Source: an uncultured Candidatus Saccharibacteria bacterium
GTDB taxonomy: Bacteria > Patescibacteriota > Saccharimonadia > Saccharimonadales > Saccharimonadaceae
DNA: 64,000 nt
Direction of reading: 5' to 3'
NCBI GenBank assembly: GCA_947166405.1
Contig: CAMVEA010000001.1
Location: 1 to 64,000 of the forward strand
The notes under the pieces were generated by a model. The model was not told where the DNA came from and did no database searches. It saw only the letters and a program-made list of their open reading frames with translations. This document shows positions 10,402 to 20,814 of the stretch, piece after piece; position 1 is the first letter of the stretch; each line of letters opens with the position of its first letter. The position numbers and the translations under genes were made by a program.

Positions 10402-11142
10402 TTATATCTTCTTCCGCATCTTCCTTACTAAATCTTTTGTTTCCTCATCCACCCGATATGAATCACAAATCTTCGAAATCGTTTTATTAAACGTCCATAC
10501 CGGTAACTTAGAACCCACCATATATCCAGTCATCGCCGTCGGATATTTAATAAAGCAGTCACACAAAAGCCACGCAATCGCCATCCGGATATAGTACTCT
10601 TCTCGTTCCGCCAAGCCTTCTACTCGGTCAAAAATCACATTCAGCCACTCCGGTTCAATATAAGCAATCTTCAAAAGCACTAACCCCACTCTCACCGCAA
10701 ATTCTCCCGAATCATTTGAAAGCAACCCATCAACTTTCGTTTCGAAAAACTCAGTCCGTTTCTTCCGAATCTTCTTCGCCACACCCGAACAAAATATATC
10801 GCAAGTACACCAATTATCGATATAAGAAATCTGCGAATCAAACCACGACCCGCCATGAAGACGCTCACGCGGAGCCACCATTTCTTCATACGACAACCGA
10901 CCAATCAGCATCCCCCGCGCCAGCACTTCCTCAATCGCCACCGGCTCTGCCGTCAAAATCTCCTCAACCTTCTCTCGAGGCACCTCTGCCACAATCTTCC
11001 GAATCTGTGGAATCCGCACGCCAATAAACGGTCTCTCGCTCGGAATCCCCTTCATCGAAAATTCTCGATACTCATCATCCGCCAGCTCCGCCAATCGCCG
11101 CCTCAGCTCCCTATAGTCGCACACTTCACTCATACCCCCCAT
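10402..11142 (-). CDS. DNA alkylation repair protein (AlkD-like HEAT-repeat glycosylase family)
   Basis: 246 aa; KGIPSERPFIGVRIPQIRKIV...YIDNWCTCDIFCSGVAKKIRKKRTEF...YYIRMAIAWLLCDCFIKYP matches the AlkD-like family pattern. Confidence 0.85.
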   Translation of the reverse strand: MGGMSEVCDYRELRRRLAELADDEYREFSMKGIPSERPFIGVRIPQIRKIVAEVPREKVEEILTAEPVAIEEVLARGMLIGRLSYEEMVAPRERLHGGSWFDSQISYIDNWCTCDIFCSGVAKKIRKKRTEFFETKVDGLLSNDSGEFAVRVGLVLLKIAYIEPEWLNVIFDRVEGLAEREEYYIRMAIAWLLCDCFIKYPTAMTGYMVGSKLPVWTFNKTISKICDSYRVDEETKDLVRKMRKKI

Positions 11143-11203
11143 TATACCCCAAATACGCTATATATAATATATAGTGTATTTTTTCGATTTAAACTATCTT
11201 ATG

Positions 11204-14071
11204 CTAGAACAACCTTCCACTTTCTCCAACATCAGTGTTTCTAAGCTCCACATACTCCAACATATCTCTTACGCTCGCATTTCGCTTCCGCCAATCATAG
11301 AACATCTTATCGGGCAGCATCGCATAGTGCCAAGTTATCCCCTCTCGCTTATCCGCCTCTAACGCATTAATCTTCTCCACCCATCGCACCGCCGCGCGTT
11401 TCTTCCTCACCACATTCGGTTGCGACAACTGATTTTGCGCCTTCGTCTCCACCAAATAGCAATCATCCCCCAGTCTCACCACGAAATCCGGAATGTACTC
11501 CGCAGGCATCCCATCGTCACGAATATACCTAAATCGCGCAAAAGTATGTCGATTCTCAATAATCTTACAAAACGCATTCACTTCTCCATCTCGATCGCAA
11601 AATTCCATAAAATCCCGCTCATAAATTCCCTTATTACTTGGATACGGACATTTCGCATAAATACATTTTACCGGCTCTATTGCATACTTCTCTCGCACCG
11701 TAATCTTATCTATACTCGAAAACGCCGTGAACACCACCTTCGTCTCACCCACCGTCTCTACTTCTTCTTGCGCTTTCAAAATCTGCGTCACAAGTTGTCC
11801 TTTAATATGATTCATCACATCATCGATTAATAATACCTTCCAGTTCTTCCCCTCCGCTGGATTCACTTCCTGTCTAAACAATCTATGTCGTATATATTTA
11901 TCAATCGCCCCAGCAATTTCTACATTATCTATCATCAGCCCAGGATATCCACCCGCATTCTTGTTTCGCCCTAGTTTGTCCAAAGGTGCATTCAGCTTTT
12001 CTACAATATGGTTAGTCAACCTGCCAATATAGTCATTGTACGAAGACGAGCGAAATACGCCAGTCGTCACTTCATAAAAACCAGCATTCACGCCATTCTC
12101 CACATTTTTATCAATCCAAGTCTCGCGATCCGGTATCATTCTGATTAGTGATTCATACGGTACTCGAAAAGGCTCCAGCTTCTCGATATCAATCTTTATC
12201 TTTTTCATCTGTTTTGCGGCTTCGTCTATTACTAATGGCAACCTAAAATCATATTCTTCATAGTTTTCTTTCAGCCCCACTGTCTCCAAATCACCTTTCA
12301 CTACTGGTTCATTATTAGTATCGCCTTCTTCCCCCATCAAGCCTTCGCTAATCAAATCATCATAAAACGCTCTAAACGCAGGGTGCTCCACAATCGATAG
12401 TACATCAAAATAATTCTCTGCAGCTCTATGTTCCTGCATCGCCCGCCGGTTTTCCGCCTTCAACTCATCTATCTCTGGATTTCCTCTCCACATTAATCGA
12501 AGCCCTCGCCCTATCGTCTGCTCTAGCAAAATTCCCGACTGAGTACTCCTTAGTGGCACAATCACGCACACGTTATTTACGTCAAATCCTTCTCTCAGCA
12601 TCAGCACCGAAATCACCACACGCGGCTTTGTATGCTTATCCAGCGAGAACAACTTATGTCGAATTTCTTCCCATTCCTTTTCGCCGACTTCACCCTTCTT
12701 GTTACTATGAATCTCTAGATAGTCATCCTGGTCTAGCCCTTCCAAATACAAAAAATTCGATACTAGCGGCACCACACTCGTATCTTCACACATAATTAAC
12801 ATCTTCGGTTTCTTAGTCTCATCTACTTTAGCAAACTCATCTTCTAGCAACTTCAGCTTCGCGAGCCCAGCTCGTATCATCTGCCTCTGCCCTTCCGACA
12901 GTCCAACCACTTCACCAGCCGCATTTCTCTCCGCCCTAAAATCCAGCGCCTCTACCGCCAGCTCTTTCCTCTCCGACAACCACAGCATCTTCACAAGCCC
13001 TCTTCGGATTGCCTCCTTCAACTCAAAATCCACTATAATATGCGGGAAATAAATCTTATTCTTTCCCTTCTGATTATACGGCGTTGCCGAAAAATCCACC
13101 TGTATCGCTCGCTTACCTTTACCCACCGCAATATAGCGGAGCGCCTTCTGCCATTCTACCTCGTCCTTCTCGCCGCCCTTCACATTATCATGAATATGGT
13201 GCGCCTCATCATTAATCATCATAAGATCCGGCAACCGATGCAAGAATTCCAACTCTTTCTTGCCATTCAATGAATTATCCAACGAATCCAAACTATTCCC
13301 CGCCGCCACACCAGGCGACACCGGTAGCCTCCATCCATCTTCTATTCCAGGCTCGTCCTCGACTTGTTCTTCCGCTCCCATCAATAGATGTTGATTCGTA
13401 ATTGCAATCAATCCATCCCCGGTCACCTTACTTCCAATCTCTTTTTTCGCCGCCACACTACTTTGCAAGAATCCATAAAACTCACTTCTATACTCTTCCG
13501 GCAAAAACAAATCTTCCTGCGTCTTAATATCGCAAGTCTCAAAGTCTCGCCCCTCGCCATCTTCACGGCTTTTGCCTAGAAACGCATCAAGCAGCCTCTC
13601 ATATACAATTATCCCCGGCGCAATAATCAAGAAATTCTTAGTAAAGTTTCCTACTTCCTCATGCTTAGCATTTAAATACTGCCAGATTACCAGCGCCTCA
13701 AACACCCAAGTCTTCCCCGTCCCAGTCGCCATCTTCACGCAATACTTCGGTATGCTATAAATATCTTCGTGGAGTTGCTCAATTCCAAACCCTTTAGCCA
13801 ATAGTAAATTCGGTGCCAAATCCACATACACATCCCCAATCTTCTCTTTCTTCAAAACTTCATGAATATATATAATGTTGAGAATCGCCTGCCGCTGCCC
13901 AATATGAAAGTTCACTTCCCGCATATCCGCATACGCCTCGTCAAACCAATAAGTTAGCAAACTCCGCGTCGTCGGAGTTACGCTGTCCATAAAACTTCCA
14001 TCTTCCCACGCCGCATTCGCACGCTCCGTCACAATTTTCGCAAATTCTAGTGGTGCTATATTATTACTCAT
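11204..14071 (-). CDS. Type III restriction-modification system restriction subunit (Res)
   Basis: 955 aa; Walker [20 protein letters not shown], helicase motif TIGRGLRL; C-terminal nuclease-like segment [17 protein letters not shown]; overlaps the mod 3' end. Confidence 0.92.
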   Translation of the reverse strand: MSNNIAPLEFAKIVTERANAAWEDGSFMDSVTPTTRSLLTYWFDEAYADMREVNFHIGQRQAILNIIYIHEVLKKEKIGDVYVDLAPNLLLAKGFGIEQLHEDIYSIPKYCVKMATGTGKTWVFEALVIWQYLNAKHEEVGNFTKNFLIIAPGIIVYERLLDAFLGKSREDGEGRDFETCDIKTQEDLFLPEEYRSEFYGFLQSSVAAKKEIGSKVTGDGLIAITNQHLLMGAEEQVEDEPGIEDGWRLPVSPGVAAGNSLDSLDNSLNGKKELEFLHRLPDLMMINDEAHHIHDNVKGGEKDEVEWQKALRYIAVGKGKRAIQVDFSATPYNQKGKNKIYFPHIIVDFELKEAIRRGLVKMLWLSERKELAVEALDFRAERNAAGEVVGLSEGQRQMIRAGLAKLKLLEDEFAKVDETKKPKMLIMCEDTSVVPLVSNFLYLEGLDQDDYLEIHSNKKGEVGEKEWEEIRHKLFSLDKHTKPRVVISVLMLREGFDVNNVCVIVPLRSTQSGILLEQTIGRGLRLMWRGNPEIDELKAENRRAMQEHRAAENYFDVLSIVEHPAFRAFYDDLISEGLMGEEGDTNNEPVVKGDLETVGLKENYEEYDFRLPLVIDEAAKQMKKIKIDIEKLEPFRVPYESLIRMIPDRETWIDKNVENGVNAGFYEVTTGVFRSSSYNDYIGRLTNHIVEKLNAPLDKLGRNKNAGGYPGLMIDNVEIAGAIDKYIRHRLFRQEVNPAEGKNWKVLLIDDVMNHIKGQLVTQILKAQEEVETVGETKVVFTAFSSIDKITVREKYAIEPVKCIYAKCPYPSNKGIYERDFMEFCDRDGEVNAFCKIIENRHTFARFRYIRDDGMPAEYIPDFVVRLGDDCYLVETKAQNQLSQPNVVRKKRAAVRWVEKINALEADKREGITWHYAMLPDKMFYDWRKRNASVRDMLEYVELRNTDVGESGRLF

Positions 14072-16061
14072 TTGAAACCTCCATAATCACTTCGCTTTCC
14101 AATCCAAATACATCTACCGCCCTCACAGCCACATATCCCGTCTCGCCAAGCGGCAAGGTTACTTTATTGATCACATGTAATGGATCGTCGTCGTTTTCCG
14201 TGTTGTTCCGATAATCTTGCCAAGTGCTATGGAAGAAATTCCCATCGTAATTCGGATCAACTGACCAGTATTCAATTAGCGCCAACGGATCCCTGGCAAT
14301 CACCTCATTCATCTTTTCCTTGTTCTTCGCATCAAGCGGCAAAGCATCCGCCGATAGTATCACATAATTATCTAACTCAATCGTAATCTGTCCGTCTTTA
14401 ATAATCGGATCTTTCAAAGTCAGATACTGCAAAGACGAAAATCTTACCGGCGTCTTCACCATCCCGTTCGCGTCCACCGCTACTTGACTGCTTAGTTTCT
14501 TATACGATGCCTTACTCTTCAATTGGTCTAACAAATCCGCTGGGATTATTTCTACCGTCAGCGTGCCATCTTTATACTCCCGCATCGTGTCTAAATATGC
14601 CCCGATATCACTTTTAAAATTCCACCCCAGCACCGTTACCTTATTCCATCCGCCCTGGAAGGTATTCATTTCATCAAGCGCTCGACTAATCGTATTTGGC
14701 GAGACCAATTCGGATGGCGACACGACATAGATTAGACGTTTCGTGTTTTTAATCCGCCCAAGATTATGGCTCGGGTTCTCTTCATCCCTGAATGGTATCG
14801 CGCCATATAGATTAAGTACGATTTGATTTAGCTCATAAATTCTAAACTTCGTACCAAAATTCGTCTTCATTTGTTCACGCTGATAATCACCGATTGATTG
14901 ATAGAAAAATTCTTTCGCATCATTGTCAATGAATCTTTTCCGCATAATCATCGTCGCTGGCTTACCAATATCCGAGGTAATCCATTTTCGTCCCAACTTC
15001 TCCGCCACCGCCGCCGTCGTTCCCGATCCACCAAAGAAATCTGCCACAACCGAGCCTTCGTTAGAACTTGCCTTGACAATTCGTTCTAATAACTTTTCAG
15101 GTTTTTGAGTAGCATACTTGACGCGCTCGTCAGCTTGTGGATTAATCACTGGAATTTCCCAAACATCGCCCATAGTAGTCGCCGTAACATTTGTATACGA
15201 AATTTTATCGTATTTAGAGAAGTCGACCTTTTTTCTAGCTTTTTCTTCATCGTACACTAATAGTTTTTTTATACCGTTATCGACAACGACATGATAACCC
15301 CGCTCATACCTATCGTTATTCCTTACTTCGTCAGGTATTGGATTATATACATTATCCTTACTCTTGGCATAAAACAACATTGAATCGTGCATATGAGGAA
15401 ATAGGTTACTACTTCTTCTAGAAAAACGATGATAACTCCAAATTACGTCATTTCTGAAATTCTCTTTACCAAAAATATCGTCCATTACTATTTTTAAATA
15501 ATGCCCCACATGCCAATCAATATGCACATAAATCGACCCTCTCTCGCTAAGTAGTTCCTTCATCAATACCAACCTCGGATACATATATTTCAGATACGCA
15601 ATCGTACCCTTGATTTCTTCGCCGTCTATTGTTGTGCTCCAAGTATCCGCGTATGCAAATTGTTCTAGCACTGTCGGTTTACTATCAATCGTCGCTCCAG
15701 GTAGTTCAATCTTCGTTCGATAATCCGCCTTACTATCATACGGCGGATCAATATATATCAAGTCAATTTGCCCCCGCATACTTGGTAACCCTGTCGCCGG
15801 GTCGCCCGCAAGTAGCGCCTGCATCACTAGCAAGTTATCGCCGTATACCAAGCGATTCGTCCAAGCCGGACTCACGTTATATCCCGCCGCCCCCAGCACC
15901 GCCGAACCCAAGTTTTTCTGTTTGCGGTTTTTATTCGGCTGTACCAGCTCATTAGTTTGTAATGTTATTCGCGACGCATTAGACAGCCCATCGAGGATAC
16001 GATTAGCTTCTTTGCGCCCTTCACTTACTACTTTCGGAAGTAGTTCAATAAGGCTGCTCAT
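14064..16061 (-). CDS. Type III restriction-modification system DNA methyltransferase (Mod)
   Basis: 665 aa; motif IV DPPY ([18 protein letters not shown]) and SAM motif ([15 protein letters not shown]). Confidence 0.92.
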   Translation of the reverse strand: MSSLIELLPKVVSEGRKEANRILDGLSNASRITLQTNELVQPNKNRKQKNLGSAVLGAAGYNVSPAWTNRLVYGDNLLVMQALLAGDPATGLPSMRGQIDLIYIDPPYDSKADYRTKIELPGATIDSKPTVLEQFAYADTWSTTIDGEEIKGTIAYLKYMYPRLVLMKELLSERGSIYVHIDWHVGHYLKIVMDDIFGKENFRNDVIWSYHRFSRRSSNLFPHMHDSMLFYAKSKDNVYNPIPDEVRNNDRYERGYHVVVDNGIKKLLVYDEEKARKKVDFSKYDKISYTNVTATTMGDVWEIPVINPQADERVKYATQKPEKLLERIVKASSNEGSVVADFFGGSGTTAAVAEKLGRKWITSDIGKPATMIMRKRFIDNDAKEFFYQSIGDYQREQMKTNFGTKFRIYELNQIVLNLYGAIPFRDEENPSHNLGRIKNTKRLIYVVSPSELVSPNTISRALDEMNTFQGGWNKVTVLGWNFKSDIGAYLDTMREYKDGTLTVEIIPADLLDQLKSKASYKKLSSQVAVDANGMVKTPVRFSSLQYLTLKDPIIKDGQITIELDNYVILSADALPLDAKNKEKMNEVIARDPLALIEYWSVDPNYDGNFFHSTWQDYRNNTENDDDPLHVINKVTLPLGETGYVAVRAVDVFGLESEVIMEVSNE

Positions 16062-16260
16062 AATGTAGGTTCCAATTACTTATGGTTTATAGTTTCTGGC
16101 AGTCGCAAGCTACTAAACGAAATGTAGCCCGCAATCTACCGGTTGGAACCTACAATCTACTGCATTTCTACAGAAAACCATAGCCGATAATTACGAGCTA
16201 CATTTTATCTTCTGTAAAAACGCAGTATTAAAATGCTTTAATTATAAATTGTAGGTTCCA
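16062..16260 (-). promoter_or_regulatory. Structured upstream/leader region of the mod-res operon with three copies of TGGAACCTACA in alternating orientation
   Basis: gtaggttcca at 16065-16074 and 16251-16260; inverse ttggaacctac at 16143-16153; extra stems CTGCATTTCTACAGAA (16160-16175)/TTCTGTAAAAACGCAG (16210-16225) and GCAAGCTAC (16105-16113)/GTAGCCCGC (16124-16132). Confidence 0.6.
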
Positions 16261-16320
16261 CTTTTATTATACCTCATTTCTACTATTTATTCAATGAAGC
16301 ATAAGCATAATACAATATTA

Positions 16321-16349
16321 TTGCAATTTGTCAAATATAGTGCTACAAT
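16321..16349 (+). promoter_or_regulatory. Sigma-70-like promoter for the DUF4417 cassette
   Basis: TTGCAA (16321-16326), 17 bp spacer, TACAAT (16344-16349). Confidence 0.55.
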
Positions 16350-16480
16350 GGAATTGTCCTTTAGGATGAGAAGGACATGGGAGTGTGGGATGTAAAGGTG
16401 AGCCAACTTGTTCGATACATTCTACATTCTTACAAAACAATCATCTATTCCATAATAAGCTAACAAAAAGGAGGTTAATA

Positions 16481-16513
16481 TTGATAAAACATGAAGAAAA
16501 AAGATGTGCCTAA
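16481..16513 (+). CDS. Candidate 10-aa leader peptide (MIKHEEKRCA, TTG start)
   Basis: Strong SD AAAGGAGGT at 16467-16475 followed at 6 nt by TTG ATA AAA CAT GAA GAA AAA AGA TGT GCC TAA; downstream inverted repeats suggest attenuation. Confidence 0.35.
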   Translation: MIKHEEKRCA

Positions 16514-16641
16514 TCACCGCTAAATGACAATAGACACATCACACATAAAAAGCTTGGTTGCTTTTTAGTACTTTTATGATACATTATCGAAGCTAAAATT
16601 GCAACTTTAAGCGGTTATTAGATTAAAGAAAGGAATTATAA

Positions 16642-17283
16642 ATGAAACGTAAATTTAACCGCTTCAGCCAAAAATACCTCGCAGGCGCGGAGTTGATTGG
16701 ACTCGAGCAATATCCAAAATTACAATCAACGCAATTCATCCCAGAAAATGTCATTAGTTTTAATGAAAGGAGTCGAGTAAAAAATCCGAGTAATTATTGT
16801 CTAGACCACTTTATCTACGATTATTTCTTCGAACAAGTTTGGAATAATTGCGATAGATTTATAGAAATATATCGAAAATTTAAAATTATAATCACGACTG
16901 ATTTTTCCGCCTATCGTGATGCTCCACTTTGGGAGCGAAAATACAATGTAGGCAGAAATCGCGCAATCGCTTATTATCTTCAGAAAAACGGTATAAACAT
17001 TATACCGGTAGCCTCTTGGGCGTATATGGAAGATTTCGAATGGTGTCTAGATGGATTACCGAAACATGCTTCTATTGCAATCTCAACAAACGGTTGCATG
17101 AAAAATTTCATTAGCCATTCTGTATTGATTGACGGAATTGCCGAACTTCAAGAAATACTAGAGCCGAAATATTTAATCATTTGCGGCAGTAAACTGCCAG
17201 AAATAGAAAAACTTTACGATAATTTATTTTACTATGATAACTTTTCACAAAGAATGGCAAGGAGGATCAAAAATGGGAAGTAG
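16642..17283 (+). CDS. DUF4417-like domain protein
   Basis: 213 aa with RBS AAAGAAAGGA; ITTDFSAYRDAPLWERKYNVGRNRAIAYYLQKNGINIIPVASWAYMEDFEWCLDGLPK...ISTNGCM resembles DUF4417 proteins common on mobile elements and phages. Confidence 0.7.
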   Translation: MKRKFNRFSQKYLAGAELIGLEQYPKLQSTQFIPENVISFNERSRVKNPSNYCLDHFIYDYFFEQVWNNCDRFIEIYRKFKIIITTDFSAYRDAPLWERKYNVGRNRAIAYYLQKNGINIIPVASWAYMEDFEWCLDGLPKHASIAISTNGCMKNFISHSVLIDGIAELQEILEPKYLIICGSKLPEIEKLYDNLFYYDNFSQRMARRIKNGK

Positions 17284-17668
17284 CGGAGCATTTCTAAAAT
17301 CAGGTGGGTTTACGGAGCAAAAATGGCGAGAGGTTGGCACTTTTCATGGAATAAAAATCCTTGTCAGGAAAAACAATGGCGAAAAACCAAGTCTTCCTTT
17401 TTACTCCAATACTCCAGGAACTGGATATTTGCTTCTTAATAAAGATGGGACTTTTAAACAATTTCGCCAATTCGGCGAGAACAGAAAGCCATTATTTGAT
17501 CTCGATTTAGGAAAACATGGTAAACAGATTAGTCTGCACATTCACAATTACGCAAATAATAATAGAAACAGCGACAATCCAATAGTTATTGCAATTAAAG
17601 GAAAAGGTATAGTCAATAAAAAGTTGTATAATAAATTCAAACCGTTGTTAAAAGGAGTAAAATTATGA
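17273..17668 (+). CDS. Hypothetical protein, possible small toxin-like domain
   Basis: In-frame ATG at 17273 with SD AAGGAGG, overlapping the upstream gene; FRQFGENRKPLFDLDLGKHGKQISLHIHNYANN. Confidence 0.55.
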   Translation: MGSSGAFLKSGGFTEQKWREVGTFHGIKILVRKNNGEKPSLPFYSNTPGTGYLLLNKDGTFKQFRQFGENRKPLFDLDLGKHGKQISLHIHNYANNNRNSDNPIVIAIKGKGIVNKKLYNKFKPLLKGVKL

Positions 17669-17943
17669 CTAATAATTGGAACAAGAATAAAAAGGAGTAT
17701 TTAGAAGCCCTAAAAAGAAAAGGCGAAATTGAGTTTAATTACAATAATCATTATTATCATATCGAATCAGCAGATTACAAAAGCGATGATTTTAACATCT
17801 GGATGTTTACATCTTTTGAAAGTGATGACGGCAAAATCATTGCACGATGCAAAAATCCAGCAGAGGTTTTAAGAATGAAAGTATTCGACGGTAAATCACT
17901 TGAAGAAATTGAGGACCAGATGACTGATTGCTATATTCTTTAA
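17665..17943 (+). CDS. Small hypothetical protein, possible partner of the upstream gene
   Basis: 92 aa, 4-bp ATGA overlap with the upstream gene, SD AAAAGGAG. Confidence 0.6.
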   Translation: MTNNWNKNKKEYLEALKRKGEIEFNYNNHYYHIESADYKSDDFNIWMFTSFESDDGKIIARCKNPAEVLRMKVFDGKSLEEIEDQMTDCYIL

Positions 17944-18069
17944 CACCCTTGTCTCAGTTTAAGCTTTTAATTATGGTCATTTTTCTCAAATATCGGTTAC
18001 GGCTAACATATCTGATAGTGCTTATTCGGGTAACACTTAGTTTTATCTAATGCGTATTATGTCCATAAT

Positions 18070-18366
18070 TTACCACACCACAATCCCCTTCCTAATCCTC
18101 ATTAGTAGAATCCGTCGCCGATTGTATCTTATTACCTTCATATGCTCCTTCGGGAGCATGCATCCCTTAGCCTCGTTGCATGCCTTGTGTGCCAGTTGAT
18201 AATTATCCATCGCATTCTTTCCGCCCTTCGCCAACGGCACAATATGATCTATTGTCAAATCATCCAAATCCTTAATCTTCCTCCCACAAATCGCACATCT
18301 CCGCCCATCTCGCCACAATAACTCCAACTTCGCCTTCGTCCTCGCCCGACTCCTCTTCGTTGTCAT
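18070..18366 (-). CDS. HNH endonuclease
   Basis: RRCAICGRKIKDLDDLTIDHIVPLAKGGKNAMDNYQLAHKACNEAKG. Confidence 0.9.
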   Translation of the reverse strand: MTTKRSRARTKAKLELLWRDGRRCAICGRKIKDLDDLTIDHIVPLAKGGKNAMDNYQLAHKACNEAKGCMLPKEHMKVIRYNRRRILLMRIRKGIVVW

Positions 18367-18415
18367 TTTACCTCCTTTATTATTCTTTTATGCCACTATC
18401 AATTATGTTCAAGTC

Positions 18416-19015
18416 TCAGCTCCTTATTCCGTAAATTGTGTCCCGTATTCTTCTCTTAACCACTTGTTCAGATACGTGAAATACTTGTCGCACCACAGTT
18501 AAGGCTCTAGTGTATTTCTCACCCCCTACCATATAATAATATCTCGCAAAACTCCCACCATACTCATTATTCAATACTCGCACCAATTCATCTTCTGGAG
18601 CAAGCAGACACCCAGCGAAAAAATTCGCCTGATATTCTACATAATTGCAACTATTGCTCACGGAGGCCCCGATCCATTCATTCAGACTTTCCACCCGACT
18701 CGAAAAGTATTCTCGGTGTAGAACAAAATGCCCTATTTCATGCGCAATGCTAAAACGATATCTATTGCTACAATGGCGAAACTCTGACTCATCTGCGTAA
18801 ATAGTCCTAAAATCCGCGGCCATAAACGCATCCACGCCAAATTTAGTCCATAATTCCATTACTGGCACAATTGCAATCCCCAAATAATCGCATATTGCCT
18901 CGACATTCATTGGATAACTCCCATTCCAACATTCTCCCAATACTTCATCGACTCTGTCCTCAATCTCTAATCTACCAATTCTTGGTATCTGGCATACAGC
19001 ATTTAAATCTCTCAT
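18416..19015 (-). CDS. ImmA/IrrE family metallo-endopeptidase
   Basis: HEIGH zinc motif in RFSIAHEIGHFVLHREYF; paired with an HTH regulator. Confidence 0.88.
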   Translation of the reverse strand: MRDLNAVCQIPRIGRLEIEDRVDEVLGECWNGSYPMNVEAICDYLGIAIVPVMELWTKFGVDAFMAADFRTIYADESEFRHCSNRYRFSIAHEIGHFVLHREYFSSRVESLNEWIGASVSNSCNYVEYQANFFAGCLLAPEDELVRVLNNEYGGSFARYYYMVGGEKYTRALTVVRQVFHVSEQVVKRRIRDTIYGIRS

Positions 19016-19018
19016 TCT

Positions 19019-19390
19019 CTATTCTTCCTCCCCATCATTCCGAACTTGCGAAAGTAGTGCATTTAACTCATCTTCGTCCAAGTTTTGTTGCCTTAGTGTG
19101 CGATAGAAAGCTGGCAGTATTTTTGCTACTCGCTCATTATCATGTAGATCCTCCGGTAATTCATTCTTTGCAATTGCTGCAAGATCCATAAAATTCCACC
19201 ACTCGTCAGACCCTCTAGCAATCCCAAGCACGGCAGCTAGTTTTGTGAGCTTCTCCTTATCCTTAGGTGGCAATACTATCCCATTCTCAAGCCTAGAAAT
19301 ATACGCTACATCCAACCCTGATAATCTTGCAAACTCCCGCACGCTGCCAATCGCCATACGCCTCTTTTTGAATAGTTCATGGAACTTCAT
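19019..19390 (-). CDS. XRE-family helix-turn-helix transcriptional regulator
   Basis: SVREFARLSGLDVAYISRLENGIVLPPKDKEKLTKLAAVLGI. Confidence 0.88.
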   Translation of the reverse strand: MKFHELFKKRRMAIGSVREFARLSGLDVAYISRLENGIVLPPKDKEKLTKLAAVLGIARGSDEWWNFMDLAAIAKNELPEDLHDNERVAKILPAFYRTLRQQNLDEDELNALLSQVRNDGEEE

Positions 19391-19530
19391 ATTCCTCCTC
19401 GTTGTTAATTATATACAACAACCATACACCAGTTGTACAAATAAGTCAACACCCCACCAATCAGTTCCCTCCTACGAGTATACCAGGCAGCAATTGTAAG
19501 CCACCTCGAACAACACTAGCCATCTAGTCC

Positions 19531-19640
19531 CATATCAGAGTTCCAAGTCAGATCCCCATAGCAGAGCTTCATAGTAAAGCTCAACATCAGAATTCCATAG
19601 CAGAGCTCCACAATAGAATCTCAATCGAAAAGAGCCTCAA
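19531..19640. repeat. Degenerate tandem repeat array, 11-16 bp units (consensus about CATAGCAGAGCTCCA)
   Basis: catatcagagttcca / agtcagatccc / catagcagagcttca / tagtaaagctcaa / catcagaattcca / tagcagagctcca / caatagaatctcaa. Confidence 0.6.
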
Positions 19641-19683
19641 CCAACCATTTCAATTCCAACTGTGTTATAATACAAACAGTATT

Positions 19684-20796
19684 ATGAAAGCAAACCGCGA
19701 ATCCACCGTTGTCAGAACTAGTATTATTAGTATTTTGGCCAACATTATCCTCGTTGCCTTTAAGGCGGCAGTTGGTTTTATGTCTAATTCCATTGCCATT
19801 ATTACAGACGCAGTTAATAACCTAAGTGATGCTCTCTCTAGCATTATTACCATAATCGGTACCAAGCTCGCCGGCAGGGAGCCCGACAAGAATCATCCCT
19901 TCGGTCACGGTCGCATCGAATATGTCACTTCACTCACGGTCTCCGCTATTGTTCTCTATGCTGGCTTCACCGCTCTCATCGAATCAGGCAAGAAGCTCTT
20001 TAGCTCCGAGACTCCCGACTATACTGCTATTACGATTATCATCCTAGTGGCAGGTATTATCGTCAAATTTATCCTCGGTCTCTATGTCAAGAAAGTCGGC
20101 AAAAAAGTCCACTCCGACTCCCTGGTTGCAAGTGGTACCGACGCTTTCAATGATGCTCTACTCTCTATTTCGGTTCTCGCCTCCGCCATCATTTATATGA
20201 TTTGGCAGATCGACCTCGAAGCTTACGTTGGCGCCCTCGTTTCTCTCTACATTATCAAGGCCGGTATTGATCTTATTCGAAAATCCATCAATGACATTCT
20301 GGGTGTCAGAGCAGAAAGTACTCTCTCTCGCAGAATCAAAAAAGAAGTTGCCAAGGACCCCGATGTTGAAGGCGCCTATGACCTCATTCTTACTGACTAC
20401 GGCCCCGACAAATATTTAGCCTCCATCCACATCGAAGTCCCCGATACTCTTACGGTCGCCGATGTCGACAAAATCTCTCGTCGACTCACTAAAACCATCC
20501 TCTCCAAATACGGCGTCCTCCTTCACACTATAGGTGTCTATTCTATCAATACCAAAGACAAATCTATCATCAAAATCCAACAATCCATCCACGACATCGT
20601 TTTCTCACACAAAGGCGTACTCGAAATGCACGGCTTTTATCTCAACAAATCCGACAAGACTATCACTTTTGACGTTGTCATTGATTTTGCCGTTAAGGAT
20701 AGGGGTAAACTCTGCAAGCAAATCTACGATGAAATCCAAAGCAAGTACCCAGACTACACCACCCACATCACTCTAGACGTCGACGCAAACGATTAG
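19684..20796 (+). CDS. Cation diffusion facilitator family transporter
   Basis: ITDAVNNLSDALSSIITIIGTKLAGREPDKNHPFGHGRIEYV is the CDF signature. Confidence 0.92.
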   Translation: MKANRESTVVRTSIISILANIILVAFKAAVGFMSNSIAIITDAVNNLSDALSSIITIIGTKLAGREPDKNHPFGHGRIEYVTSLTVSAIVLYAGFTALIESGKKLFSSETPDYTAITIIILVAGIIVKFILGLYVKKVGKKVHSDSLVASGTDAFNDALLSISVLASAIIYMIWQIDLEAYVGALVSLYIIKAGIDLIRKSINDILGVRAESTLSRRIKKEVAKDPDVEGAYDLILTDYGPDKYLASIHIEVPDTLTVADVDKISRRLTKTILSKYGVLLHTIGVYSINTKDKSIIKIQQSIHDIVFSHKGVLEMHGFYLNKSDKTITFDVVIDFAVKDRGKLCKQIYDEIQSKYPDYTTHITLDVDAND

Positions 20797-20814
20797 TGTA
20801 TTTCTTATCGGCAC

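Noticed and set aside
16062-16260. Possible CRISPR-like repeats (three copies of GTAGGTTCCA/TGGAACCTAC)
   Set aside because: Copies alternate in orientation, spacing is unequal, repeats are only 11-13 bp, and no cas genes are nearby; better explained as inverted repeats of a leader or invertible region.
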